Shown: positions 35,849 through 45,678, numbered from the stretch's first letter. The stretch is 64,000 bases of DNA from Roseobacter sp. HKCCD6576-2 (GCF_013179285.1 NZ_WVNW01000001.1:620001-684000), one strand, 5' to 3'. Notes: generated by a model not told the origin, from the letters alone. A program made the numbers and translations.

Positions 35849-36664
35849 TCAGGATGTCGTTGGGGTCAGCTCGACGCTGTCAGGGCAGCGGTTGACCCAA
35901 GATGTGTCGGTTTCATAGCCAAGATCAATCAAGGCTTGGCCATGGCGGTCGGCATAAATCTCAGCGACCGAACGCGGCAGTTTGGTGACCCACTGCGCGG
36001 CTTCGCCCGACTGGATGTGCAGCGCGACTCGGCGTGGCCGGTCGGATTTTTCTTTCATCCCGCCAAACAGGCTGTTGGCCCAATAGATCTCAAGGATTGT
36101 GTCCTTGTCGCGACCCTCGAAGCCCAGGAAATCCAGGATATCGGCGAACATCGCCATGTCGTGATCCTGCATCAGGGTCTCGTAGCGCACCTCCCGGATA
36201 TTTGGTCGGTCATAGCGCCAAGCCGTCATCTGATTAAGCGTCCTGAGATGCATATTCTCCATTTCGAACAGCATCTTATCATGCAGGGCCGGCAGGCCAT
36301 TCAGATGTTGTTGATAGGTGTCGCCGCCAAACTCTTTGCGCGGAACATGCAGCGCCTTTTCGCCAGCTTCCGGCGCGATCTGGTGATAACGCATCCCCGA
36401 GATCAAGACGTCGCGCGGGTCGCGGATCATATGCAACCCCCGCAGATCGGTCCGGTCCAGCAGCCCATCTGAAAAGGCGGAGTCCCAGTTCACGATCACC
36501 GCGCGCCCTTTGTCCGGTATCTGGTCTTCGTTGCGCGTGCCTTGAACCCGGATGCGCGGAATCTCCAACGTGTCAGAGCCGATGTTGAACACGCGTCGCA
36601 TCCAAACCGTCCCGGTTTTGTGATGCGTTCCAACGGCGATCAGGCGTGGTGTCTCAGTCATCAT
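35849..36664 (-). CDS. Sulfotransferase domain protein
   Basis: A 271-residue sulfotransferase-like protein. The PAPS 5'-phosphosulfate loop is VGTHHKTGTVWMRRVF at the N-terminus, and the 3'-phosphate site is MIRDPRDVLISGMRYH near 80-95. LIDLGYETDTSW closes the C-terminus. It would transfer sulfate from PAPS to an alcohol or amine of unknown identity. It is inserted between two lipoprotein genes and sdhB in the sdh operon, spaced 6 and 21 nt from its neighbours, so it is co-transcribed. No obvious functional tie to succinate oxidation. Confidence 0.82.
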   Translation of the reverse strand: MMTETPRLIAVGTHHKTGTVWMRRVFNIGSDTLEIPRIRVQGTRNEDQIPDKGRAVIVNWDSAFSDGLLDRTDLRGLHMIRDPRDVLISGMRYHQIAPEAGEKALHVPRKEFGGDTYQQHLNGLPALHDKMLFEMENMHLRTLNQMTAWRYDRPNIREVRYETLMQDHDMAMFADILDFLGFEGRDKDTILEIYWANSLFGGMKEKSDRPRRVALHIQSGEAAQWVTKLPRSVAEIYADRHGQALIDLGYETDTSWVNRCPDSVELTPTTS

Positions 36665-36670
36665 GTCGTC

Positions 36671-36943
36671 TCACAAGAGCAACGGTCGGGTTGGCCCCGC
36701 GCCGGTCAGTTGACGAAAGCAGCTGTCATACACATCGGCCGGGTCGCGGCCTCTGAGATAATCGGTGCTGATCCCGATCTCGAGGCTCGTGCTTGGCCCA
36801 TCGCTGCCCACGCCAATTCCAATGCTCCCCGTTGGTCCGGCGGCGGCCCGCGCCCGGTCGGCGCAAATCTCATAGGCGCGCTCTGGCGAGGTCGGGCCGC
36901 ACGCCGCAAGGCTTGCCACGAGGGGAAGCGCCAGCATTCTCAT
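36671..36943 (-). CDS. Small lipoprotein (second of pair) in the sdh operon
   Basis: A 90-residue lipoprotein: [15 protein letters not shown] has a lipobox (LAAC, lipidated Cys15). The mature part contains SPERAYEICADRARAA and a late CFRQLTG, so two further cysteines could pair. Its ATG overlaps the TGA of the preceding lipoprotein gene (ATGA), showing coupling. Function unknown. Confidence 0.7.
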   Translation of the reverse strand: MRMLALPLVASLAACGPTSPERAYEICADRARAAAGPTGSIGIGVGSDGPSTSLEIGISTDYLRGRDPADVYDSCFRQLTGAGPTRPLLL

Positions 36944-37269
36944 GCGAAATCCTCGAGCGAGATCAGTGCGTTTTGTGCGATGCAACGGATCGTATCGGGG
37001 CGCTGTAGGATGGATGTGACGGTATTGACGGTCTGGTCGTTGACGCCCAGTACTGCGGCTTGTGCGACGCTCAAAATCTCCTGCGCGCTGGCATTGTCGA
37101 TGACGCAATCGGTGACGGGCGCCGCATTGATGCCTGGGAACCGCTCCGCAACGATGCCATTTACCACGCCACGGGCTTGATCACGCGCAATCACATCCGC
37201 TGCCTCTTGCGCCACATTGCAAGAGGCGAGCGCCACGAGGCTCAAAGATATGAGTGCAGCGCGGATCAA
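36940..37269 (-). CDS. Small lipoprotein (first of pair) behind sdhA
   Basis: A 109-residue lipoprotein: [17 protein letters not shown] gives the lipobox (LASC, lipidated Cys17). The mature part is helical ([21 protein letters not shown]) with TDCVID and IRCIAQNAL. Its start overlaps the sdhA stop in an ATGA. Related small proteins occur at this place in other Rhodobacterales sdh operons and are sometimes labelled succinate dehydrogenase without evidence. Function unknown. Confidence 0.75.
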   Translation of the reverse strand: MIRAALISLSLVALASCNVAQEAADVIARDQARGVVNGIVAERFPGINAAPVTDCVIDNASAQEILSVAQAAVLGVNDQTVNTVTSILQRPDTIRCIAQNALISLEDFA

Positions 37270-39074
37270 TAAACCCGCGCCTTGGGGGCGATCTTCTTCA
37301 GGTCGATGCCGCCATCTTTGGACTCGGTCAGCGGGTCCAGATGCACCGGGCGATAGCTGAGCGTGGTTTTGGTGCCATCAACCACGGCGAGGCTATGCTT
37401 GCGCCACTCTTTGTCATCCCGATCTGGATAGTCCTCATGGGCATGGGCCCCGCGACTTTCTTTCCGCGCCTCCGCGCCCACAATCGTGGCAAGCGCATTC
37501 GGCATCAGGTTGGTCAGCTCTAGCGTTTCCATCAGATCGGAGTTCCAGATCAAGCTGCGATCGGTGACCTTGAGATCATCCATTTTCGCGGCAACGCCTT
37601 CCATCTTCTTCACGCCTTCGGCCAGCGTCTTGTCGGTGCGGAAGACGGCGGCATCGGCCTGCATGTTCTTCTGCATCTCAAGACGAAGCTCAGCCGTGGA
37701 GGTGTCGCCATCTGCATGGCGGATGTCGTCGAACCGGGCCAAGGCCTGATCAAGCGATGCTTGGTTCAGTGTCGGGTTTGGCGCGTTCGCGTCCACCACT
37801 TCGCCCGCCTTGATCGCCGCCGCCCGGCCAAAGACCACCAGGTCGATCAGGCTGTTCGAGCCCAACCGGTTTGCCCCATGAACCGAGGCACACCCCGCTT
37901 CGCCGACAGCCATCAGGCCCGGCACAATCGCATCAGGGTCCTTCGCGGTTGGGTTCAATACTTCGCCCCAATAATTCGTCGGAATCCCGCCCATATTGTA
38001 ATGTACGGTGGGCAGAACCGGGATCGGCTCTTTCGTCAGATCGACGCCGGCAAAGATGCGGGCGGATTCGGAGATGCCTGGCAGGCGTTCTGCCAGGGTT
38101 TCCGGTGGCAGGTGGTTCAGGTGCAGGTGAATGTGATCCCCATCCGCCCCGACGCCGCGACCTTCACGGATTTCCATCGTCATGCAGCGCGAGACCACAT
38201 CGCGGGAGGCAAGGTCTTTATAGGTCGGCGCATAGCGCTCCATGAACCTCTCACCTTCGGAATTGGTCAGATAACCACCTTCGCCGCGCGCCCCTTCGGT
38301 GATCAGACAGCCCGAGCCATAGATGCCCGTGGGGTGGAACTGCACGAATTCCATATCCTGCAGCGGGAGCCCTTGGCGTGCGACCATCCCGCCGCCATCG
38401 CCGGTGCAGGTATGGGCCGAGGTGGCCGAGAAATAGGCGCGGCCATAGCCGCCGGTCGCTAAAACGGTGGTCTTGGCGTTGAACACATGCATCGTGCCAT
38501 CGTCGAGTTTCCAGGCCACGACGCCTTGGCAGGAACCATCCTCCGACATCAGAAGGTCGGTGGCGAAATACTCGATATAGAATTCTGCGTTATGCTTCAG
38601 CGACTGGCCGTAAAGCGTGTGCAGAATGGCATGACCGGTCCGGTCCGCCGCGGCGCAGGTGCGCTGCACGGGCGGGCCTTCGCCAAATTCCGTGGTGTGG
38701 CCGCCGAAGGGACGCTGATAAATCTTGCCCTCCTCGGTGCGGGAAAACGGCACGCCATAATGTTCGAGTTCGTAAACAGCCTTGGGCGCCTCACGGGCCA
38801 GGTATTCCATCGCGTCGGTGTCACCCAGCCAATCGGAGCCTTTGACCGTGTCATACATATGCCATTGCCAATGATCGGGGCCCATGTTGCTCAAACTGGC
38901 CGCGATGCCGCCTTGGGCGGCGACCGTGTGTGAGCGAGTCGGGAACACTTTGGATATACAGGCCGTTTTCAGCCCTTGTTCGGCCATCCCGAGCGTTGCG
39001 CGCAGGCCCGCGCCGCCCGCGCCGATAACAACAACGTCATAGGTATGGTGAGTGATGTCGTACGAAGCCGTCAT
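37266..39074 (-). CDS. sdhA: Succinate dehydrogenase flavoprotein subunit
   Basis: The 602-residue catalytic subunit of complex II, oxidising succinate to fumarate. FAD motif [17 protein letters not shown]; covalent-FAD His in [12 protein letters not shown]; substrate residues in [24 protein letters not shown] and the catalytic Arg in the RDVVSRCM region; [15 protein letters not shown] and [17 protein letters not shown] are diagnostic. The ATG at 39074 matches family length. It follows sdhD by 22 nt and overlaps the following lipoprotein gene by 4 nt. Confidence 0.98.
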   Translation of the reverse strand: MTASYDITHHTYDVVVIGAGGAGLRATLGMAEQGLKTACISKVFPTRSHTVAAQGGIAASLSNMGPDHWQWHMYDTVKGSDWLGDTDAMEYLAREAPKAVYELEHYGVPFSRTEEGKIYQRPFGGHTTEFGEGPPVQRTCAAADRTGHAILHTLYGQSLKHNAEFYIEYFATDLLMSEDGSCQGVVAWKLDDGTMHVFNAKTTVLATGGYGRAYFSATSAHTCTGDGGGMVARQGLPLQDMEFVQFHPTGIYGSGCLITEGARGEGGYLTNSEGERFMERYAPTYKDLASRDVVSRCMTMEIREGRGVGADGDHIHLHLNHLPPETLAERLPGISESARIFAGVDLTKEPIPVLPTVHYNMGGIPTNYWGEVLNPTAKDPDAIVPGLMAVGEAGCASVHGANRLGSNSLIDLVVFGRAAAIKAGEVVDANAPNPTLNQASLDQALARFDDIRHADGDTSTAELRLEMQKNMQADAAVFRTDKTLAEGVKKMEGVAAKMDDLKVTDRSLIWNSDLMETLELTNLMPNALATIVGAEARKESRGAHAHEDYPDRDDKEWRKHSLAVVDGTKTTLSYRPVHLDPLTESKDGGIDLKKIAPKARVY

Positions 39075-39096
39075 GTTGGAAAATGCTCCTATCTGC

Positions 39097-39468
39097 TCAG
39101 AGCGCGATTTGTGCAAGCGCGACAAGCCCGGTTGCGGCCAGGCCATAGCTGATGATGGTCATCGCGATGATCGCGATTTTGCGGGTCATGCCGCGAACGT
39201 AATCTTCAATCAGCGTCTGTACGCCCATGCGGAAATGATGGAAGCCCACGATCAGCATGAGTGCTGTCACCAGCGCCGGGTAGGGGCGTGAGAGACCCGC
39301 GACGGCGTCGGCATGAGGTTCGCCCAGAAGCGGGCCAACGGCGAAAAGGAACATCGGCGTCAGGATCAGAAGCGCGACCGAGCTGATGGTCATCGACCAA
39401 TGATGTTCGGTGCCGGTTTTCGCCGATCCTAGCCCCTCCACGCGTTTGCGGTCGGTTAGAAATGCCAT
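39097..39468 (-). CDS. sdhD: Succinate dehydrogenase membrane anchor subunit
   Basis: A 123-residue anchor with three transmembrane helices (about 28-48, 60-80 and 95-120). [15 protein letters not shown] and [16 protein letters not shown], containing the haem- and quinone-side residues, fit SdhD. With SdhC it holds haem b and the quinone site. It starts 12 nt after the sdhC stop. Confidence 0.93.
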   Translation of the reverse strand: MAFLTDRKRVEGLGSAKTGTEHHWSMTISSVALLILTPMFLFAVGPLLGEPHADAVAGLSRPYPALVTALMLIVGFHHFRMGVQTLIEDYVRGMTRKIAIIAMTIISYGLAATGLVALAQIAL

Positions 39469-39480
39469 GTTTCTCGCCCC

Positions 39481-39864
39481 TTAGATCGCAATTATGGTGA
39501 GGAAGGTGAGGGCCACCGAGCCGATGATCATGCCCCAACCCATTCGATCAGCGGTCTCGACCTCAAGCCCATAGCCCGCATCCCAGATCAGATGGCGCAG
39601 ACCGCCAAGCGCGTGATACCAAAGCGCCAAGACCGACGCGGTCATCACCAGATCGCCCAGAAGCGACGTGATGAGCCCATCGACCGTCGCGAAGTATGCC
39701 GGGCCGGTTGCGGCTGCTAAAAGCCACCAGACGATCAAGACGGCGCCCAACAACAAGGCGTTGCCGCTGATCCGCACCATGATCGACGTCATGGAGTTCA
39801 ATTGTGGCCTGTAAATCGTCAGGTGAGGGGACAGGGGCCGATTGCCCCGGTTCACATCTGCCAT
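39481..39864 (-). CDS. sdhC: Succinate dehydrogenase cytochrome b556 subunit
   Basis: A 127-residue anchor with three transmembrane helices. RPLSPHLTIYRPQLNSMTSIMVRISG is the conserved N-terminus with the quinone-site Ser and Arg, and WYHALGGLRHLIWDAG carries the haem-ligand His. The ATG at 39864 is chosen because AAGGG lies 8 nt upstream; a GTG three codons earlier has no spacing. It is the first gene of sdhCDA-(3 genes)-sdhB-34750. Two GTGATCAC palindromes 21 bp apart lie 137-166 bp upstream. Confidence 0.95.
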   Translation of the reverse strand: MADVNRGNRPLSPHLTIYRPQLNSMTSIMVRISGNALLLGAVLIVWWLLAAATGPAYFATVDGLITSLLGDLVMTASVLALWYHALGGLRHLIWDAGYGLEVETADRMGWGMIIGSVALTFLTIIAI

Positions 39865-39999
39865 GGCGGTCACCCTTTCAGGTTGAGCTTGGTCTCTTTA
39901 ATCCTGGTGACTATGAATAGCGAGTTTTTGCGGACTGTCACGTCCTGCCACGTTGAAAAAACGCCGAATTCTGGGTCCTAACGCCGCAGAGAAGCCAAT

Positions 40000-40030
40000 T
40001 GTGATCACTGAATTGTAAAGTGTGATCACA
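40000..40030. promoter_or_regulatory. Tandem GTGATCAC operators upstream of sdhC
   Basis: Palindromes at 40001-40008 (GTGATCAC, outer bases T and T) and 40021-40030 (TGTGATCACA, perfect 10-mer). Their centres are 21 bp apart, two helical turns. The same arrangement with identical spacing lies upstream of sucC, and one copy lies before the GntR gene. See findings. Confidence 0.7.
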
Positions 40031-40142
40031 AATTTCAAAAGGTGAATGAAGCGTTATTACCATGGGTTTGCCATAGAACGGCCTCATTGCCTGCGTACCC
40101 GCCATCGGTGGATCGTATTGTGAGATTTTTAAGGACGACACG

Positions 40143-40712
40143 ATGGGCGAGAAACTGACCTTCGCACTGGATCATGACCATGTGCAATTGATGGCGTGGA
40201 TGGTAGAGTGCCCCGATCCCAATCTTTGGCACGAGTTGGTTGTCGGATTGGACCTGACAACTGGCCTAGGGCTCGACTCCGCACTTTGGATCGTGCAGCA
40301 GCCGGACTGCGACATGGCAACGGCCGCCGCCGCCTTGATCCGACTGGAGGCATGGGAATATGTGATCGTGCCGCTCGAAAACAAAACCTATGCCGACCCC
40401 CGCATTTTCGAAATCGCCAAGGTGATTTGCAACCGGTCCGAAGCGGAGGGATATCACCGTAACCTGATCGGATGGGACCGGAGCCGGTTGCGGTTCACCC
40501 CGAAAGTGATGTTGCAGCACATCTATGCGTTCTGCGAACTCAAGGGTTTGGCGCGAGAGCAAACCTATCTGCCGATTCCGATCAACCTGCTTTCAGGTGA
40601 TTTCGACAAGGCGCTTCCGATGCGAGAATACATTGTTGATGAAAGCAGCGTGACGCATATCTCGGCGCTCGATTCCGCACGGCAACAGGCGAGCGGCTAC
40701 GTGCTCCATTAA
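40143..40712 (+). CDS. DUF4274-like hypothetical protein
   Basis: A 189-residue soluble protein. WHELVVGLDLTTGLGLDSALWIVQQPDCDMATAAAALIRLEAW near 29-71 resembles the DUF4274 pattern, in which an acidic or aspartate-rich turn is followed by CDxATA and a Trp-rich helix. The C-terminal half (PKVMLQHIYAFCELKGLARE) is not recognised. It is divergent from sdhC and shares that upstream region, so the GTGATCAC sites could also affect it. Function unknown. Confidence 0.6.
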   Translation: MGEKLTFALDHDHVQLMAWMVECPDPNLWHELVVGLDLTTGLGLDSALWIVQQPDCDMATAAAALIRLEAWEYVIVPLENKTYADPRIFEIAKVICNRSEAEGYHRNLIGWDRSRLRFTPKVMLQHIYAFCELKGLAREQTYLPIPINLLSGDFDKALPMREYIVDESSVTHISALDSARQQASGYVLH

Positions 40713-40724
40713 GGAGGCCGCGTG

Positions 40725-41756
40725 TCACAGCGGCATCAACGCCCAATAGTCGAGATCCAACAGAACCTCCGGTAGATACCGGCCATCGTCCCCGCGCAGA
40801 GCGCCGGCAGGGCTACCCTTGGTCGCGACCAAGCGTAGACGAAGGGCGCCGACGCCCGGCGCAACCGTTTTCGCTTTGTCCAGCACTTCGCTCCAAGCCT
40901 TTACCGTATCGCCCGCAAAGGCGGGGTTGGCATGGGCGCCGGAATTGATCCCGGCAATCATCTGCGCATTGGCCAGACCATTGAAGCTGAGCGCGCGGGC
41001 AAGGCTGATGATATGGCCGCCATAGATCAGGCGTTGGCCATCGGGGCGGAAGGTGGCGTCGAAATGCACCTTGGCAGTGTTCTGCCAGAGACGGGTCGCC
41101 ATCATGTGTTCCGCCTCTTCGAGGGTCACACCATCCACATGGTCAATCACCTCGCCGATCTCATAGTCGCCCCACCGATGCGGCTCCCCGGCCTGGCCGA
41201 AGTCGTAATGCGAGAAATCCAGCCCTTCGGGCACAAAAAGCGTTTCGGGGTCGACGACAGTCGCCAGCTCCGGGATCGTCGTTTCTGGCGCAGGCGCATC
41301 CAGCTTCCCTTTGCGCACCATCACCCAACGGACGTAATCCAGCACGACCGTTCCATGCTGGTTCAGCCCCTCAGTACGGACATAGACCACGCCGGATTTG
41401 CCATTGGAGTTTTGTTTCAACCCAATGACTTCTGACCGGCTGCGCAGTGTGTCTCCCGGCCAAACCGGGACATGAAACCGCCCCTCCGCATAGCCAAGAT
41501 TGGCCACCGCATTGAGCGAGATATCCGGAACCGTTTTGCCAAAGACTGTGTGAAACGCAATCAGATCATCCAGCGGGCTGGCATGCAGACCCGACGCCTG
41601 GGCAAATTTATCTGAGGAATAGAGCGCGTGCCGCGCCGGATAGAGCGCTGTGTAAAGCGCCCGCTCGCCGCCGGCGACCGTGCGCGGTGTGGCGTGCTCG
41701 AGCACTTGGCCAAGTGTATAATCCTCAAAGAAATTGCCCGCATTGGTTTTGGCCAT
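40725..41756 (-). CDS. mch: Mesaconyl-CoA hydratase (MaoC-type)
   Basis: Hydrates mesaconyl-C1-CoA to beta-methylmalyl-CoA in the ethylmalonyl-CoA pathway. The 343-residue protein has two MaoC hot-dog halves. FFEDYTLGQVLEHATPRTVAGGERALYTALYPARHALYSSD is the known N-terminus of this enzyme type, and GLDFSHYDFGQAGEPHRWGDYEIGEVIDHVDGVTLEEAEH opens the second half. It is the last gene of the mcl2-nnrU-DUF1737-mch operon; its ATG directly precedes the DUF1737 stop on the minus strand. Confidence 0.93.
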   Translation of the reverse strand: MAKTNAGNFFEDYTLGQVLEHATPRTVAGGERALYTALYPARHALYSSDKFAQASGLHASPLDDLIAFHTVFGKTVPDISLNAVANLGYAEGRFHVPVWPGDTLRSRSEVIGLKQNSNGKSGVVYVRTEGLNQHGTVVLDYVRWVMVRKGKLDAPAPETTIPELATVVDPETLFVPEGLDFSHYDFGQAGEPHRWGDYEIGEVIDHVDGVTLEEAEHMMATRLWQNTAKVHFDATFRPDGQRLIYGGHIISLARALSFNGLANAQMIAGINSGAHANPAFAGDTVKAWSEVLDKAKTVAPGVGALRLRLVATKGSPAGALRGDDGRYLPEVLLDLDYWALMPL

Positions 41757-41990
41757 CTATTGCGCTCCAAGCTTCATTTCTGGGGAATAGGGCTCCTCAA
41801 TCTCTTTGGTCACGGCCTGCCCGCAGCGCATCACGCCGCGGGCGCTGTCAAACGCATAGGTCGGTGGGCCATAGAGGACCCAGCCCCTGCTGAGCGCTTC
41901 GCTGACCTTGTGGCAGAAGGCCGAGGTGTCGTCTTCGCTGAGGAACCGATAAATCTGCATCAGGTCGGGAACGGGTAATAGCCGAGCCAT
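41757..41990 (-). CDS. DUF1737 domain protein
   Basis: A 77-residue protein matching DUF1737: VPDLMQIYRFLSEDDTSAFCHKVSEALSRGWVLYGPPTYAFD. Family members are small and uncharacterised. It overlaps the NnrU gene by 31 nt and abuts mch without a gap, so it is translated inside this ethylmalonyl-CoA pathway operon. Confidence 0.85.
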   Translation of the reverse strand: MARLLPVPDLMQIYRFLSEDDTSAFCHKVSEALSRGWVLYGPPTYAFDSARGVMRCGQAVTKEIEEPYSPEMKLGAQ

Positions 41991-42514
41991 GTGTGGACGA
42001 AGGCGACAATCAGATAGGCGACCAAGCCCGCGACAAATGCGATCCCGTCATTCTTGAGCGACGCATTCGCGGGCCGCTCCCATGTCGGCTCAGCTTTGTT
42101 GATCATAATCACGCTGCCGACGGCCCAGCCCAGGAGGCCACCAAACAGCAGGATCGACGCCAGATCGCCATTCACCAGCAAATGCCCGATGGCCCAGGAC
42201 TTCATCGCCGTCAGCTGTTTATGGCGCACCCTGGCAGACAGCCGCCCCTGTATCATGCTCAAGGCGAAGAACCAGAAGCCGATCAGGATCAACAGATTTG
42301 CGAGATGGATCAAGAATGCGGGCGGGAACCAGACATTCACGAAGCCCGCACTGCGATAGCCGATCACCATCAGGACAATGCCCGCGACAATACCGAGCGT
42401 GACAAGGCCCTTGCCAGGGTCTCCCATCGCGGCGCGGCGCGCCGGTGCGAGGCGCTTGAACCAATGTGACCCGGCGAAAAGCGCCAGGCCGAGGATCAGA
42501 AGTAGGTAACCCAT
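41960..42514 (-). CDS. NnrU family membrane protein
   Basis: A 184-residue protein with five or six transmembrane helices. LFAGSHWFKRLAPARRAAMGDPGKG, MIQGRLSARVRHKQLTAMKSWAIGHLLVNGDLASILLFGG and FVHTWLGYYPFPT match the NnrU family. NnrU was named from denitrification gene clusters, and relatives include isoprenoid-type membrane enzymes. Here there are no denitrification genes; it sits between mcl2 (abutting start and stop) and mch. Confidence 0.88.
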   Translation of the reverse strand: MGYLLLILGLALFAGSHWFKRLAPARRAAMGDPGKGLVTLGIVAGIVLMVIGYRSAGFVNVWFPPAFLIHLANLLILIGFWFFALSMIQGRLSARVRHKQLTAMKSWAIGHLLVNGDLASILLFGGLLGWAVGSVIMINKAEPTWERPANASLKNDGIAFVAGLVAYLIVAFVHTWLGYYPFPT

Positions 42515-43390
42515 TTATAGAGACTCCAGCTTGGAAATGGCGGCCGCCTTGGCCAAGGTGGCGCGTGCTGTTTCCACATGCAAGTTCTCGACGATGCGAC
42601 CGTCCACCACAGCCACCCCCTGACCGGCGGCGGTGGCGTCATCGAAAGCCGCGATCTGTCGACGCGCTAGATCGATTTCGGCCTCTGACGGGGCGAACGC
42701 TGCATTTGCGATGGCCACCTGCGCCGGGTGGATCAGCGTTTTGCCGTCAAAACCCATATCGCGACCCTGGTCGCATTCGCGTTGCAACCCATCGTCATCC
42801 TTGAACGCGTTATAAACGCCATCGACGCAGACCAACCCGTGGGCGCGCGCGGCGAGCAGGCAAAGCTGGAGCGAGGTCAAAAGCGGTTCGCGATCGGCGC
42901 GGCTGCGCGTCCCCAAATCCTTCGCCAGATCATTGGTGCCCATCACGAAACCAGCCATCCGCGGCGCGGCGGCGATCTCGAGCGCGTTCATAATCCCAAG
43001 CGGCGTTTCCATCATCGCCCAAATGGTTGTGTCAGCCGTCTCCGGTCGGGCGTCGAGCCTGTCGGCCAGCGCGCCAATATCCGCCGCGCTATTCACTTTG
43101 GGCAGCAAGATCGCCTGCGGTTTCGCGGCTGCGATGACATCCAGATCCTCTGCGCCCCACGCCGTATCGAACCCATTGATCCGCACGATTTGCGCCCGCG
43201 GTCCATAGCCACCGTCGCTTAGGGTGTCCGCCAAGAGCGTCCGGGCGCTGGCTTTCTCGTCCATCGCCACGGCATCTTCGAGATCGAAGATGATCGCATC
43301 AACCGGCAAGGTCTTGGCCTTCTCTAGAGCCCGATCTTTGGAACCGGGGATGTAGAGAACCGAACGGTAAGGGTGCGCGCGATGATCCAT
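42515..43390 (-). CDS. mcl2: HpcH/HpaI-type CoA ester lyase, (3S)-malyl-CoA thioesterase-like
   Basis: A 291-residue TIM-barrel CoA ester lyase. RSVLYIPGSKDRALEKAKTLPVDAIIFDLEDAVAMDEK is the CitE/Mcl N-terminus with Mg and CoA residues; IWAMMETPLGIMNALEIA and GMGFDGKTLIHPAQ-like segments (DMGFDGKTLIHPAQVAIAN) complete it. Its length and N-terminus fit Mcl2, the malyl-CoA thioesterase, better than the longer malyl/beta-methylmalyl-CoA lyase Mcl1. It acts at the end of the ethylmalonyl-CoA pathway. AGGA lies 8 nt before the ATG at 43390. Malyl-CoA lyase activity cannot be excluded from sequence. Confidence 0.88.
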   Translation of the reverse strand: MDHRAHPYRSVLYIPGSKDRALEKAKTLPVDAIIFDLEDAVAMDEKASARTLLADTLSDGGYGPRAQIVRINGFDTAWGAEDLDVIAAAKPQAILLPKVNSAADIGALADRLDARPETADTTIWAMMETPLGIMNALEIAAAPRMAGFVMGTNDLAKDLGTRSRADREPLLTSLQLCLLAARAHGLVCVDGVYNAFKDDDGLQRECDQGRDMGFDGKTLIHPAQVAIANAAFAPSEAEIDLARRQIAAFDDATAAGQGVAVVDGRIVENLHVETARATLAKAAAISKLESL

Positions 43391-43471
43391 GAGCGAGGTC
43401 CTTTTGGGTCGTGATACCGGCGATGGACCACGCTCACGCTGCGAACGCAAGTTCCGATATGCCGCAGCGTA

Positions 43472-43489
43472 GCGAAATTTTATGTCGCA
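43472..43489 (-). promoter_or_regulatory. Motif shared by ethylmalonyl-CoA pathway genes (mcl2 copy)
   Basis: On the minus strand TGCGACATAAAATTTCGC, 81 nt before the mcl2 start. It matches the ccr copy at 15 of 18 positions. The remainder of the 325-bp gap between mcl2 and the divergent gene at 43716 shows no further gene. Confidence 0.5.
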
Positions 43490-43715
43490 CAAAAATGTTG
43501 CGCCGATGCCCGGCACCCACGCTTTTGTAGCGGTTTCACGACAGTTTTCTTGAGAATTAACGAATTTTTTGTCATCTTTGGCCATACAGGCATCCATGCG
43601 TCCCGGACAAACCGGGCATACGAACCTACAGCAGAGGGGGAGCCTGGCGGTCTTGCGCTCAACCTTTTGCGGACTGCCGTTTCATTCTGGCTCCTCACAG
43701 ATGAAAGGCAGGACG

Positions 43716-44030
43716 ATGACCTCTAAACTGGCACTTGTCGGGGCTGTGCTGGCCCTGGCTCCATTAACTCCACCGGCGATCGCGCAATCAAACGGGCAAG
43801 CAATTTGTGGCCAGCGCGATGCCATCATCAACACGCTGTCCAGCCGCTATGGCGAGACGGCGCGGTCCATCGGAATGGGCCCCGGCAACCGGATTGTCGA
43901 GGTCTATGCCTCGGATGAGACCGGCACCTGGACGATCACAGTCACCAGCGCCGATGGTCTGACATGTCTGATGGCCTCCGGCGCATCTTATGAGACGCTG
44001 ATCCAACCCGCACCCGGCGAACCGCTTTAA
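43716..44030 (+). CDS. Secreted hypothetical protein
   Basis: A 104-residue protein with signal peptide MTSKLALVGAVLALAPLTPPAIA. The mature part has CGQRDAIINTLSSRYGETARSIG, EVYASDETGTWTITVTSADGLTCLMASG and ends QPAPGEPL, a pattern I know as a common small periplasmic protein of Rhodobacterales without assigned function. An upstream in-frame ATG at 43701 is possible. It is divergent from mcl2. The 300 nt after it, to mdh, hold a short perfect hairpin at 44039-44054 but no gene I can support. Confidence 0.75.
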   Translation: MTSKLALVGAVLALAPLTPPAIAQSNGQAICGQRDAIINTLSSRYGETARSIGMGPGNRIVEVYASDETGTWTITVTSADGLTCLMASGASYETLIQPAPGEPL

Positions 44031-44261
44031 TTGGTTTTGCCGCAGCTTTGCGGCGCTCGCAGATCGCAGAGAGATAAAGAATCGTGCGCCTCCTTCGGAG
44101 GATTCTTGGAGCGACCCTGTCGTATATGTGTCAGGCTTTCGACGCTCGGCGCGGTGCCACGACCCTGTGATCTCGCCCTTCCGTTTCCGAGATTTCCCGC
44201 TTTTTTTATGCTGTTAGCACCGCCCAATGCTTCTATGGGGCTTTCCGCCGCGCGTGCCTAG

Positions 44262-45293
<1,032 letters not shown>

Positions 45294-45318
45294 GCCCATT
45301 CGCACAAAATCTAAAAGA

Positions 45319-45343
45319 GGCCGGGGCCAAGCTCCGGCCTTTT
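45319..45343 (+). terminator. Rho-independent terminator of mdh
   Basis: GGCCGGGG-CCAAG-CTCCGGCC forms an 8-bp stem with one mismatch followed by TTTT (45340-45343), 25 nt after the mdh stop. It separates mdh from the suc operon; the following 335 bp hold the regulatory sites below and no gene. Confidence 0.85.
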
Positions 45344-45539
45344 GCGTTTCTGCCACGACCACGTTCCGACGCAGCGGATCACCCATATTGGTCTTCGCTT
45401 TCTCGCAGTTCTGTCGGCGGTGTTGGGTGCGGTCTCATCTGAAAGACGACTGCCCTTATAAGGCGCGCGATTTCGCCCTGTGAGGCTCGGGCGGACGATT
45501 CGGTGTCAAAAACCGTTTATTCTTGCCGTCTTGCCATTT

Positions 45540-45570
45540 TGTGATCACACTTTTTCTAGCTGTGATCACA
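45540..45570. promoter_or_regulatory. Tandem TGTGATCACA operators upstream of sucC
   Basis: Two perfect TGTGATCACA 10-mers at 45540-45549 and 45561-45570, centres 21 bp apart, 109-139 bp before the sucC start. The downstream copy is followed by AAAT, as in the sdhC region. A weak promoter could follow (TTGTTC near 45583 with CAGAAT 18 bp later). Confidence 0.75.
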
Positions 45571-45678
45571 AATGTCGCTTTTTTGTTCAATTCCGCGCGT
45601 GTGCGTCAGAATGACGTTTTATTGCTGGCGAAACCTGTGCTTAGTCGGTGGGGACAACACCAATGATGGGACAGTTTC

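Noticed and set aside
44039-44054. GCCGCA-GCTT-TGCGGC hairpin as terminator of the secreted protein gene
   Set aside because: No T-run on either strand; short stem of uncertain meaning.
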